A stretch of 18,927 nucleotides of DNA, from assembly GCA_003228415.1 (NCBI GenBank), contig QIDL01000448.1, positions 1 to 18,927 on the forward strand. Reading direction: 5' to 3'. Each line of letters opens with the position of its first letter. Within the stretch, counting starts at the first letter, position 1. Position numbers and translations under genes: made by a program. Below, in pieces: positions 1 to 7,205 of this stretch. The notes under the pieces were generated by a model. That model was given only the letters and a program-made list of their open reading frames with translations. It made no database searches and had not been told where the DNA came from. This DNA comes from Gammaproteobacteria bacterium (GTDB lineage: Bacteria > Pseudomonadota > Gammaproteobacteria > Pseudomonadales > Azotimanducaceae).

Positions 1-595
1 CCCCATTGATCGCAGAGAGGCCTACACCACCGCAACCGATCACAGCGACAGAGGTCCCAGGCTCCACTTTTGCCGTGTGGATGACCGCGCCGACACCGGT
101 GGTAACACCGCATCCGATCAGGGCTGCCTGGGCCATCGGCATATCTTTGCGCACTTTTGCGATGGCGTGTTCATGCACCAGCATGTACTCAGCGAAGGAG
201 GATAGATTCAGGAATTGCCAGATCGATTCATCGCCGTTGGCCAGGCGCGGCGGCTGATCCATCGGACGCTGCAGTTCCGGTTCCGAGCAAAGCGACATGT
301 GCCCGGTCAGACAATGCTCGCAATGGCCGCAGAAGGCGGACAAACAGGTGATTACATGATCGCCGGGTTCGACGTAGGTGACGTCACTGCCGACCGCCTC
401 CACGACACCGGCGGATTCATGACCGAGGACGGCTGGCAATGGATATGGGTACGAACCGTTCTGAAAGTGCAGGTCGGAGTGGCAAACACCCGCCGCGACC
501 GTTCGAACCAGGACTTCGCGTGGGGCTGGGTCGCCATGCTGGATGTCTTCGATTTCCAGAGGTTTGTTGATTTCCCGGAGGACTGCTGCCTTCAT
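1..595 (-). CDS. Zinc-dependent alcohol dehydrogenase (MDR family), C-terminus outside the window
   Basis: The first 198 codons of a medium-chain zinc alcohol dehydrogenase, which oxidises an alcohol or S-hydroxymethyl-thiol adduct with NAD(P)+ in the cytoplasm. The protein begins MKAAVLREINKPLEIEDI. The catalytic zinc site is visible as Cys38 in AGVCHSD and His59-Glu60 in GHESAG. The structural zinc lobe is Cys89, Cys92, Cys95 and Cys103. The substrate-pocket Cys162 lies in LIGCGVTTG, and the NAD-binding loop GCGGVG is at about 187-192, just before the window ends. The ATG at 593-595 is preceded by GGGAG at good spacing. It diverges from folK across about 55 bases. The class III-like layout is clear, but the substrate cannot be told from this part. 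Confidence 0.9.
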   Translation of the reverse strand, partial: MKAAVLREINKPLEIEDIQHGDPAPREVLVRTVAAGVCHSDLHFQNGSYPYPLPAVLGHESAGVVEAVGSDVTYVEPGDHVITCLSAFCGHCEHCLTGHMSLCSEPELQRPMDQPPRLANGDESIWQFLNLSSFAEYMLVHEHAIAKVRKDMPMAQAALIGCGVTTGVGAVIHTAKVEPGTSVAVIGCGGVGLSAING

Positions 596-650
596 GGCTG
601 CTCCCGTTTTTCAAATAGGTTGATATGGCGCGTTTGAGTTTGCCAAACCG

Positions 651-1205
651 ATGTCGGGATTACTACTATCGTTGGCAGAAGGGATGAATGAGAGAGTCAG
701 GGCGGTGGTGTTGATCGGACTCGGGTCCAATCGGGGAGATTCCCGACGAATCGTGATGGAAGCCATGGCTCGTCTGGACGACTTTGCCGACGGTGACGTG
801 CGTGTCTCGCACCTGTGGCGAACCTCGCCGGTGGATTGCCCGCCGGATTCTCGGGATTTCATCAATGCCGCGGCGGCCTTTAGAGCGAAGGCCGAGGTGA
901 CGCCGGAATCATTGCTTCTCGCGTTGAAGAAACTGGAGAAAGAGTATGGCCGTAATACCAATCAGCAGCGTAATGCCCCCCGGGAACTGGATCTGGATCT
1001 GTTGCTTTTCGAAGACCAGACTCGCGCAACAGAACAATTCACGCTTCCACATCCGCGCGCGGTGAACCGTTTGTTTGTATTGGCGCCAGCGGCGGAAGTG
1101 TTACCGGATGCCGTGTGGCCGGGTACCAGCCATTCGATCAGCGAGCTCCTTGCTGCGCTGGAAACGAATGAACGGGTGGTTCGACTCGGGAGTGATCAGA
1201 CATGA
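651..1205 (+). CDS. folK: 2-amino-4-hydroxy-6-hydroxymethyldihydropteridine pyrophosphokinase (HPPK)
   Basis: HPPK transfers pyrophosphate from ATP to 6-hydroxymethyl-7,8-dihydropterin, the step before dihydropteroate synthase in folate synthesis. Family marks are the IGLGSN loop (22-27), RTSP near 57-60, the Mg2+-binding aspartates in PRELDLDLLLF (Asp114 and Asp116), and HPR..NR.FVL (134-143). The length of 184 residues is slightly above the usual 160. An internal ATG at 684 (MNERVRAVVLIGLGSN) would give a more typical N-terminus, but AGAAGGG abuts it too closely, and neither start has a well-placed ribosome binding site. The stop overlaps the next start by four bases, so this is the head of a translationally coupled run. 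Here folK sits beside oxidoreductases rather than other folate genes. Confidence 0.92.
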   Translation: MSGLLLSLAEGMNERVRAVVLIGLGSNRGDSRRIVMEAMARLDDFADGDVRVSHLWRTSPVDCPPDSRDFINAAAAFRAKAEVTPESLLLALKKLEKEYGRNTNQQRNAPRELDLDLLLFEDQTRATEQFTLPHPRAVNRLFVLAPAAEVLPDAVWPGTSHSISELLAALETNERVVRLGSDQT

Positions 1206-2116
1206 TCCCGTCCACGGCACGCGGCCGCCGAACCTCTAGCCGTTGCTCATGGCTGTCGATACTGCTGGTGGCTTCTGGACTTTCGGTATCTCTGCTGGTC
1301 CACGCCTATGAGGGCTCGGAGCATCAGTACATGACCTTCCTCGCAGCGAAACAATTCAACTACTGTGCATCCGGCACAGATGTCATGCTGCTCACGCCAC
1401 TGCAGGTTCGCTACATGGCACGCGCCAATGTCGGGTTGGCGGATCGCAGTCTGTTTGCACGGATGTTCAACTGGCGTTATTTCGACCCTGCGCACCAGGC
1501 GGAATCCAGCGTCCTGTGGATGGTCGATACAAGATTCCATGAGCACTTCAATGAGATCAACACCAGGCTCAATGCCATGGATGATCCGGTGGAAGCGTAC
1601 CGTGATGTGGGACGAATCTTGAATTATGTGCAGCTTGTGTCCTCTCCAGCTCGTGCCGTGCCTGTCTATGCCGGCCGATTCTGGCGGTTCAGCTTTGAAG
1701 ATCGTTTCGATCACTATCCCATCGACGAAGATGCGCTCGAGGAGGCTCTCGGTAGCGATTGCGGCTTTCTGGAAGACAACCCCTGGGGATACTCGGAGGT
1801 GTTGAGTACGGTGGCGGCGGATACGCTCAAGGGCGTGAAAGAGGTGATTCCGGGCATGCCTGTCACCTGGACCGCGTTCTGGACACCCAGCAGACGATTG
1901 GGGGATTTTGGCGATTATGGAGCGGCGGGTAACAACTTTGGCCGCAAGACCGATTTCCGTTGCGGCGAAGGCCAGCGTTGCATCCTGCTCAAGGATGATC
2001 CACTTTACGCGGATTTTGCCCTGGCGCGTCATCTGAGCGCCGTACGTGGATCCATCGCGGTCATGCAGCTGATGCAGATGAGAATGCGGGATACCCTGGC
2101 GAGCGCGCGGCGGTGA
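1202..2116 (+). CDS. Exported protein of unknown function, faintly zinc phospholipase C-like
   Basis: I do not recognise this 304-residue protein with confidence. It starts with an Arg-rich n-region, a hydrophobic core at about 17-33 and a likely signal peptidase site after LLVHA (residue 35), so it is probably periplasmic. The mature part has four cysteines (55, 187, 254, 260) that could form disulphides. The shape of residues 139-156 (ILNYVQLVSSPARAVPVY), with FEDRFDHY at 165-172, resembles the helix of zinc-dependent phospholipase C/P1-nuclease-like proteins, in which the pattern is HYxQDxxxPAHxVP. Here the metal-binding His, Asp and His appear as Asn141, Leu/Val145-146 and Arg151, so catalysis by that mechanism looks unlikely. 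The start ATG overlaps the folK stop, and the stop overlaps the GTG of the next gene (GTGA), so the three are probably co-translated. Confidence 0.75.
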   Translation: MIPSTARGRRTSSRCSWLSILLVASGLSVSLLVHAYEGSEHQYMTFLAAKQFNYCASGTDVMLLTPLQVRYMARANVGLADRSLFARMFNWRYFDPAHQAESSVLWMVDTRFHEHFNEINTRLNAMDDPVEAYRDVGRILNYVQLVSSPARAVPVYAGRFWRFSFEDRFDHYPIDEDALEEALGSDCGFLEDNPWGYSEVLSTVAADTLKGVKEVIPGMPVTWTAFWTPSRRLGDFGDYGAAGNNFGRKTDFRCGEGQRCILLKDDPLYADFALARHLSAVRGSIAVMQLMQMRMRDTLASARR

Positions 2117-3042
2117 AGATCGGAGTGACCCCGTGGGATTTTACCGGGCTGAATGCCAGCAAGCTCTCGCAACAGGCGGCTCGAGCGGAGTCCTTCGGTT
2201 ATGACTCGTTCTGGCTCCCGGAAAGTCACTTCAACGCCAATGCTATTCCTGATCCTCTGATGCTGCTGGCGGCGGTGGCTGCGGCGACCGATAGCATTCG
2301 TCTGGCGACGACCTCTTACCTGCTGCCGCTGCGACATCCGTTGCAGGCAGCCGAACAGGTCGCGGTGCTCGATCAGCTCTCATGCGGGCGGGTGACCCTG
2401 GGAGTCGGGCGAGGCTATGCCCCGACCATGTTGAAAGCCTTCGATGTGCTGCCGCGCGAAAAACGGCACATGTTCGAACGCTGCCTACTAGTCATGCAAC
2501 GAGCCTGGTCCGGAGAACCGGTATCTCTGGATGAATCTGCCGAGCAGACTGAGTCCGTGGTGCTTGATCCGCTACCGGTCCAACGTCCGCATCCCCCTTT
2601 ATGGGTGGCGGCATTTGGCCCCAAGGCTCTGGCTCAGGCAGGTCGTCTGGGTCTGCCCTATCTGGCATCACCGGTGGAAAGCATGGCGACGCTGGAGAGC
2701 AACTACGCACGACACGCAGCGTCTGCCCGGGACGCCGGACATGATGAGATTGACACGGTGCCAGTCATGCGAACGGTATTTCTGACCAGTTCTGAGAAAC
2801 AGGGGCGCGACCTGCGCGCCCACGTCCACAGTCAGGCACAGCGCAGCGGCAGGCTGGCGGCCGATGCGGATGTGGACGACTGGACCATCATCGGCGATCG
2901 TCATCTGGTGTCGGACCGCGTTCAGGAATATCGTGAGAGGCTCAATGTGAGTCATCTGATCGTCACCCGGCTCAGAATCAACGGCGTCGATCGCGCTGTG
3001 GTAGAAGCTTCGGTGGCGAAGCTTCTTGAAGTCATTGTCTGA
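2113..3042 (+). CDS. LLM-class flavin-dependent oxidoreductase (luciferase-like)
   Basis: A 309-residue luciferase-like monooxygenase or F420/FMN-dependent reductase with a single TIM-barrel domain. Supporting pieces are the opening strand MKIGVTPW, AARAESFGYDSFWLPESHF (about 22-40), TDSIRLATTSYLLPLRHPLQ (about 59-78) with the DQLSCGRVTLGVGRGY segment that follows, and RPHPPLWVAAFGPKALA (about 157-173). All are hallmark LLM blocks. Flavin type and substrate cannot be read from the sequence. The GTG start at 2113 overlaps the upstream TGA and fits the family N-terminus exactly, implying translational coupling. The last codons contain a perfect 10-bp inverted repeat, annotated separately. A 21-base gap leads to the 2-hydroxyacid dehydrogenase. 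Confidence 0.9.
   Translation: MKIGVTPWDFTGLNASKLSQQAARAESFGYDSFWLPESHFNANAIPDPLMLLAAVAAATDSIRLATTSYLLPLRHPLQAAEQVAVLDQLSCGRVTLGVGRGYAPTMLKAFDVLPREKRHMFERCLLVMQRAWSGEPVSLDESAEQTESVVLDPLPVQRPHPPLWVAAFGPKALAQAGRLGLPYLASPVESMATLESNYARHAASARDAGHDEIDTVPVMRTVFLTSSEKQGRDLRAHVHSQAQRSGRLAADADVDDWTIIGDRHLVSDRVQEYRERLNVSHLIVTRLRINGVDRAVVEASVAKLLEVIV
3003..3026 (+). other. Perfect 10-bp stem-loop at the 3' end of the LLM gene
   Basis: AGAAGCTTCG, a four-base loop GTGG, then CGAAGCTTCT: a perfect inverted repeat inside the coding region, 16 bases before the end of the stop codon at 3042. No T-tract follows, so it is not a textbook intrinsic terminator. It could slow transcription, protect the upstream message from 3' exonucleases, or simply reflect codon choice. 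Confidence 0.55.
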
Positions 3043-3063
3043 AATTCTGGGGTGGAGTAGAGC

Positions 3064-4074
3064 ATGACCTATCGTGTGTTGTGGCCGGTGATGCGTTGGC
3101 CGGGTGATCGGGATGTCGAAATCGCCAGCATGGGAGAACTGGGCCAGGCGGAATTCCACGAATCGTTGCTGGATGTCAGCGACGAGCAGTGGGCGAACTG
3201 TGATGCCATTGTCGCAGCGCCCGATGTTCCCGCGGAGTACCGTGAAAAATTGACCCACTGCCGAATTTTCGTAACGCCGAAGGTGGGTTTCGACAACATC
3301 GATATCGCCGCCTGGGGCGCTCTGGGAATTCCGGTATGTAATGTGCCGGACTATGGTACGCAGGAGGTGGCCGACCATGCCATGGCGCTGCTGTTGTCGC
3401 TCATGAAAGGGATCACCTTCCACACCCGGGAACTCAAAAAGGATCCGCAAAGACTCTGGCGACCGGCGCTGAATCCCTTCGGTAAACGGCTATCTGCCTG
3501 CACGTTCGGTGTCGTGGGGCTTGGCCGCATCGGTACCGCGGCTACCCTGCGCGCCAAGGCGTTTGGCATGGATTGTGTCGTTTTTGACCCCTACATCACC
3601 AACGGCTCGGAACTGGCGCTTGGGGTGCGTCGTGTTCACTCGCTCACCGATCTGTTCGGCCAGTGCGATGTGGTGAGTATTCATGCCCCGTTGTCGGAAG
3701 AGACAGAAAAGCTCGTCGACGCCGCAGTGCTTCGTGCCAGCAAGCCCGGGTTGATTCTCATCAACACCGCACGCGGACCGATCGTCGATCTGGATGCACT
3801 TTATGAGGCGATGAAGGCGGATCAGGTTCAGGCGGTAGGGCTCGATGTGTTGCCGGAAGAACCGGCCGATCCGGATCATCCGCTGATCAAAGCCTGGGCG
3901 GCCAGTGAAGAATGGATCGATCATCGGCTGTTGATCACACCGCATTCTGCATTCTTCACTCCGGAGAGCCTCTATGACATGCGCTTCAAAGGAGGCGAGG
4001 TGGCGTTGACATACCTGTCTGAGGATCGTATCCAGAATTGTGTGAACGGCGATTTTCTCAGCCATCGCCGATAA
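3064..4074 (+). CDS. D-isomer-specific 2-hydroxyacid dehydrogenase, CtBP-like subgroup
   Basis: A 336-residue NAD(P)-dependent dehydrogenase that interconverts a D-2-hydroxyacid and its 2-oxoacid in the cytoplasm. The Rossmann loop is GLGRIG at 152-157. The catalytic Arg is in NTARG (Arg237), the Glu in LPEEP (265/266), and the His in TPHSAFF (His294). The segment VPDYGTQEVADHAMALLL (94-111) is typical of the C-terminal-binding-protein subgroup, to which hydroxyacid dehydrogenases of bacterial catabolic clusters often belong. GGAG at 3054-3057 sits six bases before the ATG. It ends the plus-strand run begun by folK and converges on the yhhQ-like gene with only 24 bases between the stops. The substrate is unknown. 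The nearby FMN hydroxyacid oxidase at 10594 uses the same class of compounds but is not in this operon. Confidence 0.9.
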   Translation: MTYRVLWPVMRWPGDRDVEIASMGELGQAEFHESLLDVSDEQWANCDAIVAAPDVPAEYREKLTHCRIFVTPKVGFDNIDIAAWGALGIPVCNVPDYGTQEVADHAMALLLSLMKGITFHTRELKKDPQRLWRPALNPFGKRLSACTFGVVGLGRIGTAATLRAKAFGMDCVVFDPYITNGSELALGVRRVHSLTDLFGQCDVVSIHAPLSEETEKLVDAAVLRASKPGLILINTARGPIVDLDALYEAMKADQVQAVGLDVLPEEPADPDHPLIKAWAASEEWIDHRLLITPHSAFFTPESLYDMRFKGGEVALTYLSEDRIQNCVNGDFLSHRR

Positions 4075-4098
4075 GCCGGTCGGTCTGAGGCTCTGATC

Positions 4099-4851
4099 TC
4101 AGTCCATGACCAGGGTGGTATCGATTTCCAGATACTTCCGGAGTCTGCTGGTCAGATAGTAGAACGGCAGGGTGTCCGCCAGCGCAACGCTCATCTTGAA
4201 CAGATAACTACTGCCGATCAGGACCAGCATCGCCCCCAGGGTAATGTTGCCTGCGAGAAAAGTGGCACCGAAGGTCACACTGATGACCATCAGAGAATCC
4301 ACCATCTGGCTGGTGAGTGTGGAAAAGTTATTTCTGAGCCAGAGGTGTTTACCCTTGGTCAGCCGTTTGAAGTAGTGGAACAATTGCACATCGCAGAATT
4401 GTGCGGCGATGTAAGCCATCATGGAGGCAAAAACCGCACCAGAGGTACATGCGTAGAGCAGTTGATAGAACTCCACGCTGCCCGAGATGACCTCACCGTT
4501 GGGCAACGCGATGTCTTCTGCGAGTTGAATCACCTGCCAGGGCGGCTGAGTATCCGCGGGCACCGCCGGTATGATGCTGCCGATCCAGAGTGTCCCGAGA
4601 ATGAAGAAGTTCAGAGAAAATCCTACCCATACGAGAAAGTTGGCACGTCGTCGGCCGTAAAGTTCGCTGATGAGATCCGTGCATAGAAATGTCAACGGAT
4701 AAGGCAGCACACCGACAGCCAGCGCCATGGGACCGAGTTGCACGAATCGAGTGATACCCACGACGTTCAAGAGCGTCATCGCGCAAAGAAAGATAGCGGC
4801 CAGCACGATGAAGACTCGCTCGCGGCGTTCGTTTAGATCGATTGTCGTCAT
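4099..4851 (-). CDS. yhhQ: YhhQ/DUF165 family queuosine-precursor transporter
   Basis: A 250-residue inner-membrane protein of the VUT/QPTR family. E. coli YhhQ imports the queuosine precursors preQ0 and preQ1. The family signature is LPYPLTFLCTDLISELYG after the second membrane helix, followed by about four further hydrophobic segments and the late block LWLRNNFSTLTSQMVDS. The ATG at 4851 is chosen because AGGG lies five bases upstream. A TTG at 4890 would add 13 polar residues and overlap the preceding gene. It is the last gene of a five-gene minus-strand operon, 19 bases after the short-chain dehydrogenase stop. A short GGACC/GGTCC dyad (4854-4870) lies in the gap. No queA, tgt, queC, queE or queF is visible nearby, so transport of preQ0/preQ1 is family knowledge and the substrate here is open. 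Confidence 0.88.
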   Translation of the reverse strand: MTTIDLNERRERVFIVLAAIFLCAMTLLNVVGITRFVQLGPMALAVGVLPYPLTFLCTDLISELYGRRRANFLVWVGFSLNFFILGTLWIGSIIPAVPADTQPPWQVIQLAEDIALPNGEVISGSVEFYQLLYACTSGAVFASMMAYIAAQFCDVQLFHYFKRLTKGKHLWLRNNFSTLTSQMVDSLMVISVTFGATFLAGNITLGAMLVLIGSSYLFKMSVALADTLPFYYLTSRLRKYLEIDTTLVMD

Positions 4852-4870
4852 CTGGACCCTGTGAAGGTCC

Positions 4871-5566
4871 CTAGCGTTCGATCTGACCAAGGTTGGCGTG
4901 GAGGACCGAACCGTTGATCACAGGATTGGTTGCGGACCAGAACAGACATTCAGCAATCTCGTCCGGATCGATGAGTCGACCGAACGCAGACATCGCTTTC
5001 ACCGAATCCATCGCCTCGTCAGGAACGTGAGCACGCAGCATTTCCGTGTCGGTGAATCCCGGACAGATACAGGCGGTATGGATACTGCGCCCGGCAAGAT
5101 CCTGACAGGTCGCCCGCATCATGCCGATGCTGGCGTGCTTGGTGACCACGTAGGAGTAGCTGCCGGGTACCGCCTTTTCAGACAGCGTCGAGCCGAGGAA
5201 CAGAATCGACGATCCGGCTTTCATGAACGGAATGGCGTAGTAATTCAAACTGTTGGGTGCCACCAGGTTCACCTCGAGTACATCCCGAAACAGGTTGCTG
5301 GGGGTTTCAACGGCACTGTCGTTTTCCATCCGGGCCGCATTGTGTATGAGGGTGACAGATTCGGCCTGTTGCAATAGTGGCGTCAACTGTGGTGAAACCG
5401 GTTCGAGAAAGCCCGGAACTTTCAGGTCGCAGTTGATGTGGTTGACGGCTTCGAGCGGGCATCGACGCCGGGAGAGATTCACTACCGTGTAACCCTCCTT
5501 CAGGAATCGTTCCGCAGTGTGGAGGCCGATTCCGGTGCTTGCACCTGTGATCAGAAGACATTTCAC
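4871..5566 (-). CDS. Short-chain dehydrogenase/reductase (SDR)
   Basis: A classical SDR of about 231 residues, using NAD(P)H to reduce or oxidise a carbonyl/alcohol. Visible marks (numbered from the upstream TTG) are the cofactor loop GASTGIG (11-17), HNAA (78-81, replacing NNAG), the active-site Ser129 in LGSTLSEKA, and Tyr142-VVT-Lys146. The CPGFTDTEM loop follows the active site. Two starts are possible. TTG at 5575 lies only two bases after AGGAGG. GTG at 5566 has better spacing to the GGAG element and begins directly at the first strand, so it is preferred. It lies between the PTPS-like gene and yhhQ. SDRs beside PTPS homologues can be pterin reductases (sepiapterin reductase, FolM), so a pterin or deazapurine side-chain substrate is a reasonable guess, not shown by residues. 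Confidence 0.88.
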   Translation of the reverse strand: MKCLLITGASTGIGLHTAERFLKEGYTVVNLSRRRCPLEAVNHINCDLKVPGFLEPVSPQLTPLLQQAESVTLIHNAARMENDSAVETPSNLFRDVLEVNLVAPNSLNYYAIPFMKAGSSILFLGSTLSEKAVPGSYSYVVTKHASIGMMRATCQDLAGRSIHTACICPGFTDTEMLRAHVPDEAMDSVKAMSAFGRLIDPDEIAECLFWSATNPVINGSVLHANLGQIER

Positions 5567-5593
5567 TTTTTTCAACTCCTCCTGTTTCGCTTG

Positions 5594-6094
5594 TCAGCCG
5601 TGATCGGGCTGCCAGCTGGTACCTGCCCATTGGCCGGAACCCGATGAGACTTGAATATCCAGAGTCACCAACCGTAATGCGGCGACCGCCGGATCGGTTT
5701 TGACCCCGTCTAAAAACCACAGTGCGAGTTCCTCCACCGTGATGTTGCGAATCGGCAGGGTGCACACATCTCGAGGCAGAAACGGCAGCCTTTCATCGTT
5801 GAATTCCGCCACCAGATAACCATCCGCCTCGGTGAGTGTCAGATGCGGTGAGCGCTCCGGCAATAAAACTTTTTCATCGATACTTTCGCACAGTGTCTTC
5901 AGACTCGATTTCAGAATGTTGTAGTCGAAAGCCATACCGTTCGAATCGACGCTGCTGGTGATCAGCGCCCTGACATAAAATGTGTGGCCATGCAGATCCT
6001 CACGCTCCGTCGAAGAAAAAATCGTGAAATGAGCAGCGTTGAAATGCAAGTAATCTTTGCTGATCTCGACGGTGGTCAGGGTTTCGGCAGGCAT
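5594..6094 (-). CDS. 6-pyruvoyl-tetrahydropterin synthase/QueD homologue with altered active site
   Basis: A 166-residue T-fold protein of the PTPS/QueD family, whose members act on 7,8-dihydroneopterin triphosphate. The zinc triad is intact: His22 in FNAAHF, and His35 and His37 in LHGHTF. The substrate-binding Glu of the NPTSE motif is kept as Glu121 in NITVEELA. Other key positions differ. No Cys lies between His22 and His35, where QueD and PTPS carry the catalytic cysteine; the aligned residue appears to be Arg31 or Thr29. The catalytic Asp-His pair (LDH) is Asp73-Glu74 (SIDEK). The pterin-anchoring Glu of the KET motif near the C-terminus aligns to Val149. It lies 21 bases after the HAD gene and 27 bases before the preferred SDR start. 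Ordinary QueD or PTPS activity is doubtful; a changed reaction or a binding role is more likely. Confidence 0.85.
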   Translation of the reverse strand: MPAETLTTVEISKDYLHFNAAHFTIFSSTEREDLHGHTFYVRALITSSVDSNGMAFDYNILKSSLKTLCESIDEKVLLPERSPHLTLTEADGYLVAEFNDERLPFLPRDVCTLPIRNITVEELALWFLDGVKTDPAVAALRLVTLDIQVSSGSGQWAGTSWQPDHG

Positions 6095-6115
6095 CGATCA
6101 ATGCTACCACAGGGG

Positions 6116-6808
6116 TCATTGCCAGGCGGCTGCGAAGGTTTCCATGGAGTCGAAAGTCCAGGTGGGCTCGGCGTCCACGGGCTTCGCCGCGCCGCGACTC
6201 AGGCGCTTGATCCAGACGGTGTCCAGACCGAGGGCCGTTGCCGGTACAACGTCATGGTAGCGGCTTTGGGCGACATGCAGGATGGGACCTTCGGCTTCAG
6301 AGATGAGCGTCTCGAACATAAGCGGATCCGGTTTGTACGCACCGACCCGCTGCGCGGAAATAAGCCGGGTGAAGGGATCTGCCATCGCCCTGGCACTGAA
6401 CTGGAACAGCTCATCGTCGATGTTGGACAGGGCGATGAGTTGGAAATCGGCTTTCAGCAATTGCAGCGCCGGCACGGTGTCGGAGAACGGCTGCCAGCGC
6501 TCGATCGCGGCGGCGAAACCAGCGAGATCTTTTTCGCTGGGTGAGAACGCCAGCCGGTTGCCGAATTCCCGCAGGACGCCAGCCAGCACAGAGCGATAGC
6601 TGCCGCCTTGTGCCTGGATCAGGGGCTCCATCTCGGCGTAGGACTCCAGCACCCATTCATCGATCACGTGAACGTCGTGGTCAGCGAGCAGAGGTTGCAG
6701 GTAGTCCAGAATTCCGGTTTCCCAATCGATCAGGGTTCCGTAACAGTCGAAGGAGAGAGTTCGGTAATCCTCCTTCTTCAATTCTGCCGTTGTCTCAGCT
6801 GCTGCCAT
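6116..6808 (-). CDS. HAD-superfamily hydrolase, haloacid dehalogenase type II-like
   Basis: A 230-residue HAD hydrolase. The nucleophile Asp21 is in SFDCYGTLIDWE, the motif II Ser is in ALSNIDDELF, the motif III Lys is in AYKPDPLMFE, and the last acidic motif is HVAQSRYHDVVPA. This pattern is common in proteins named haloacid dehalogenase type II, though many are phosphatases of unknown substrate. The ATG at 6808 is three bases after the CULT gene stop, and its likely AGGA site lies inside the end of that gene, so the two are probably translationally coupled. In this operon a phosphatase acting on a pterin or nucleotide intermediate would fit, but that is inference. Confidence 0.9.
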   Translation of the reverse strand: MAAAETTAELKKEDYRTLSFDCYGTLIDWETGILDYLQPLLADHDVHVIDEWVLESYAEMEPLIQAQGGSYRSVLAGVLREFGNRLAFSPSEKDLAGFAAAIERWQPFSDTVPALQLLKADFQLIALSNIDDELFQFSARAMADPFTRLISAQRVGAYKPDPLMFETLISEAEGPILHVAQSRYHDVVPATALGLDTVWIKRLSRGAAKPVDAEPTWTFDSMETFAAAWQ

Positions 6809-6811
6809 TTT

Positions 6812-7198
6812 TCACGCGTCCTGTATGTAGTCCAGTACCAGTCCGTAGAAGTAGCTGCCCGTCTGGTCGAAATACCAGCCGAGGTGATGATGACATTCTT
6901 CGCATGCTGCCAGACGCCACAGAAAGCCGGGAAACCAGGTATCCGCCGCAACGCGCCTCCCTGAAATCGAGCAGCCGAGCGCATCGCTGAAACAGCTGAC
7001 ATGAAATTCCAGCCCATAGGGGTTGGTGAATCGGTGGTTGACACTGCCATTGACTGCGATGCGGTCGGCTGTGCGAGCAATAATATGGGAACAGGTGGCG
7101 CAGACGACGAAATTACCGGGCTCCTGGTCTTCGCTGTCGACGATTTCCTTGAGCTTTGGATCCAGGCCTTGACGCTCTTTGTCCAGCACATCGATCAT
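6812..7198 (-). CDS. Cereblon-like CULT-domain protein
   Basis: A stand-alone CULT domain of 128 residues, the fold of the thalidomide-binding region of eukaryotic cereblon. Numbered from the ATG at 7198, zinc ligands are Cys33/Cys36 (CATC) and Cys99/Cys102 (CEEC). The tryptophan cage is Trp88, Trp94 and Trp108 in TWFPGFLWRLAACEEC and HLGWYF. The Trp spacing of 6 and 14, and the five residues from the second Trp to the third Cys, match human Trp380/386/400 and Cys391. The human His378 position appears to be Asp. Bacterial stand-alone CULT proteins are known, and one from Magnetospirillum binds uridine and thalidomide-type imides; their physiological role is unclear. A TTG at 7237 could add 13 residues, but neither start has a strong ribosome site. 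It is the first gene of the operon and diverges from the Tag-like gene. Confidence 0.9.
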   Translation of the reverse strand: MIDVLDKERQGLDPKLKEIVDSEDQEPGNFVVCATCSHIIARTADRIAVNGSVNHRFTNPYGLEFHVSCFSDALGCSISGRRVAADTWFPGFLWRLAACEECHHHLGWYFDQTGSYFYGLVLDYIQDA

Positions 7199-7205
7199 AG
7201 CGGGT

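Noticed and set aside
1247..2032. Minus-strand open frame of 261 codons opposite the exported protein
   Set aside because: The plus-strand frame has a signal peptide and start/stop overlaps with folK and the LLM gene; the minus frame has neither context nor motifs.
2668..3450. Minus-strand open frame of 260 codons
   Set aside because: It opposes the LLM and 2-hydroxyacid dehydrogenase genes, which carry intact motifs; the antisense product looks like a shadow rich in His and Arg.
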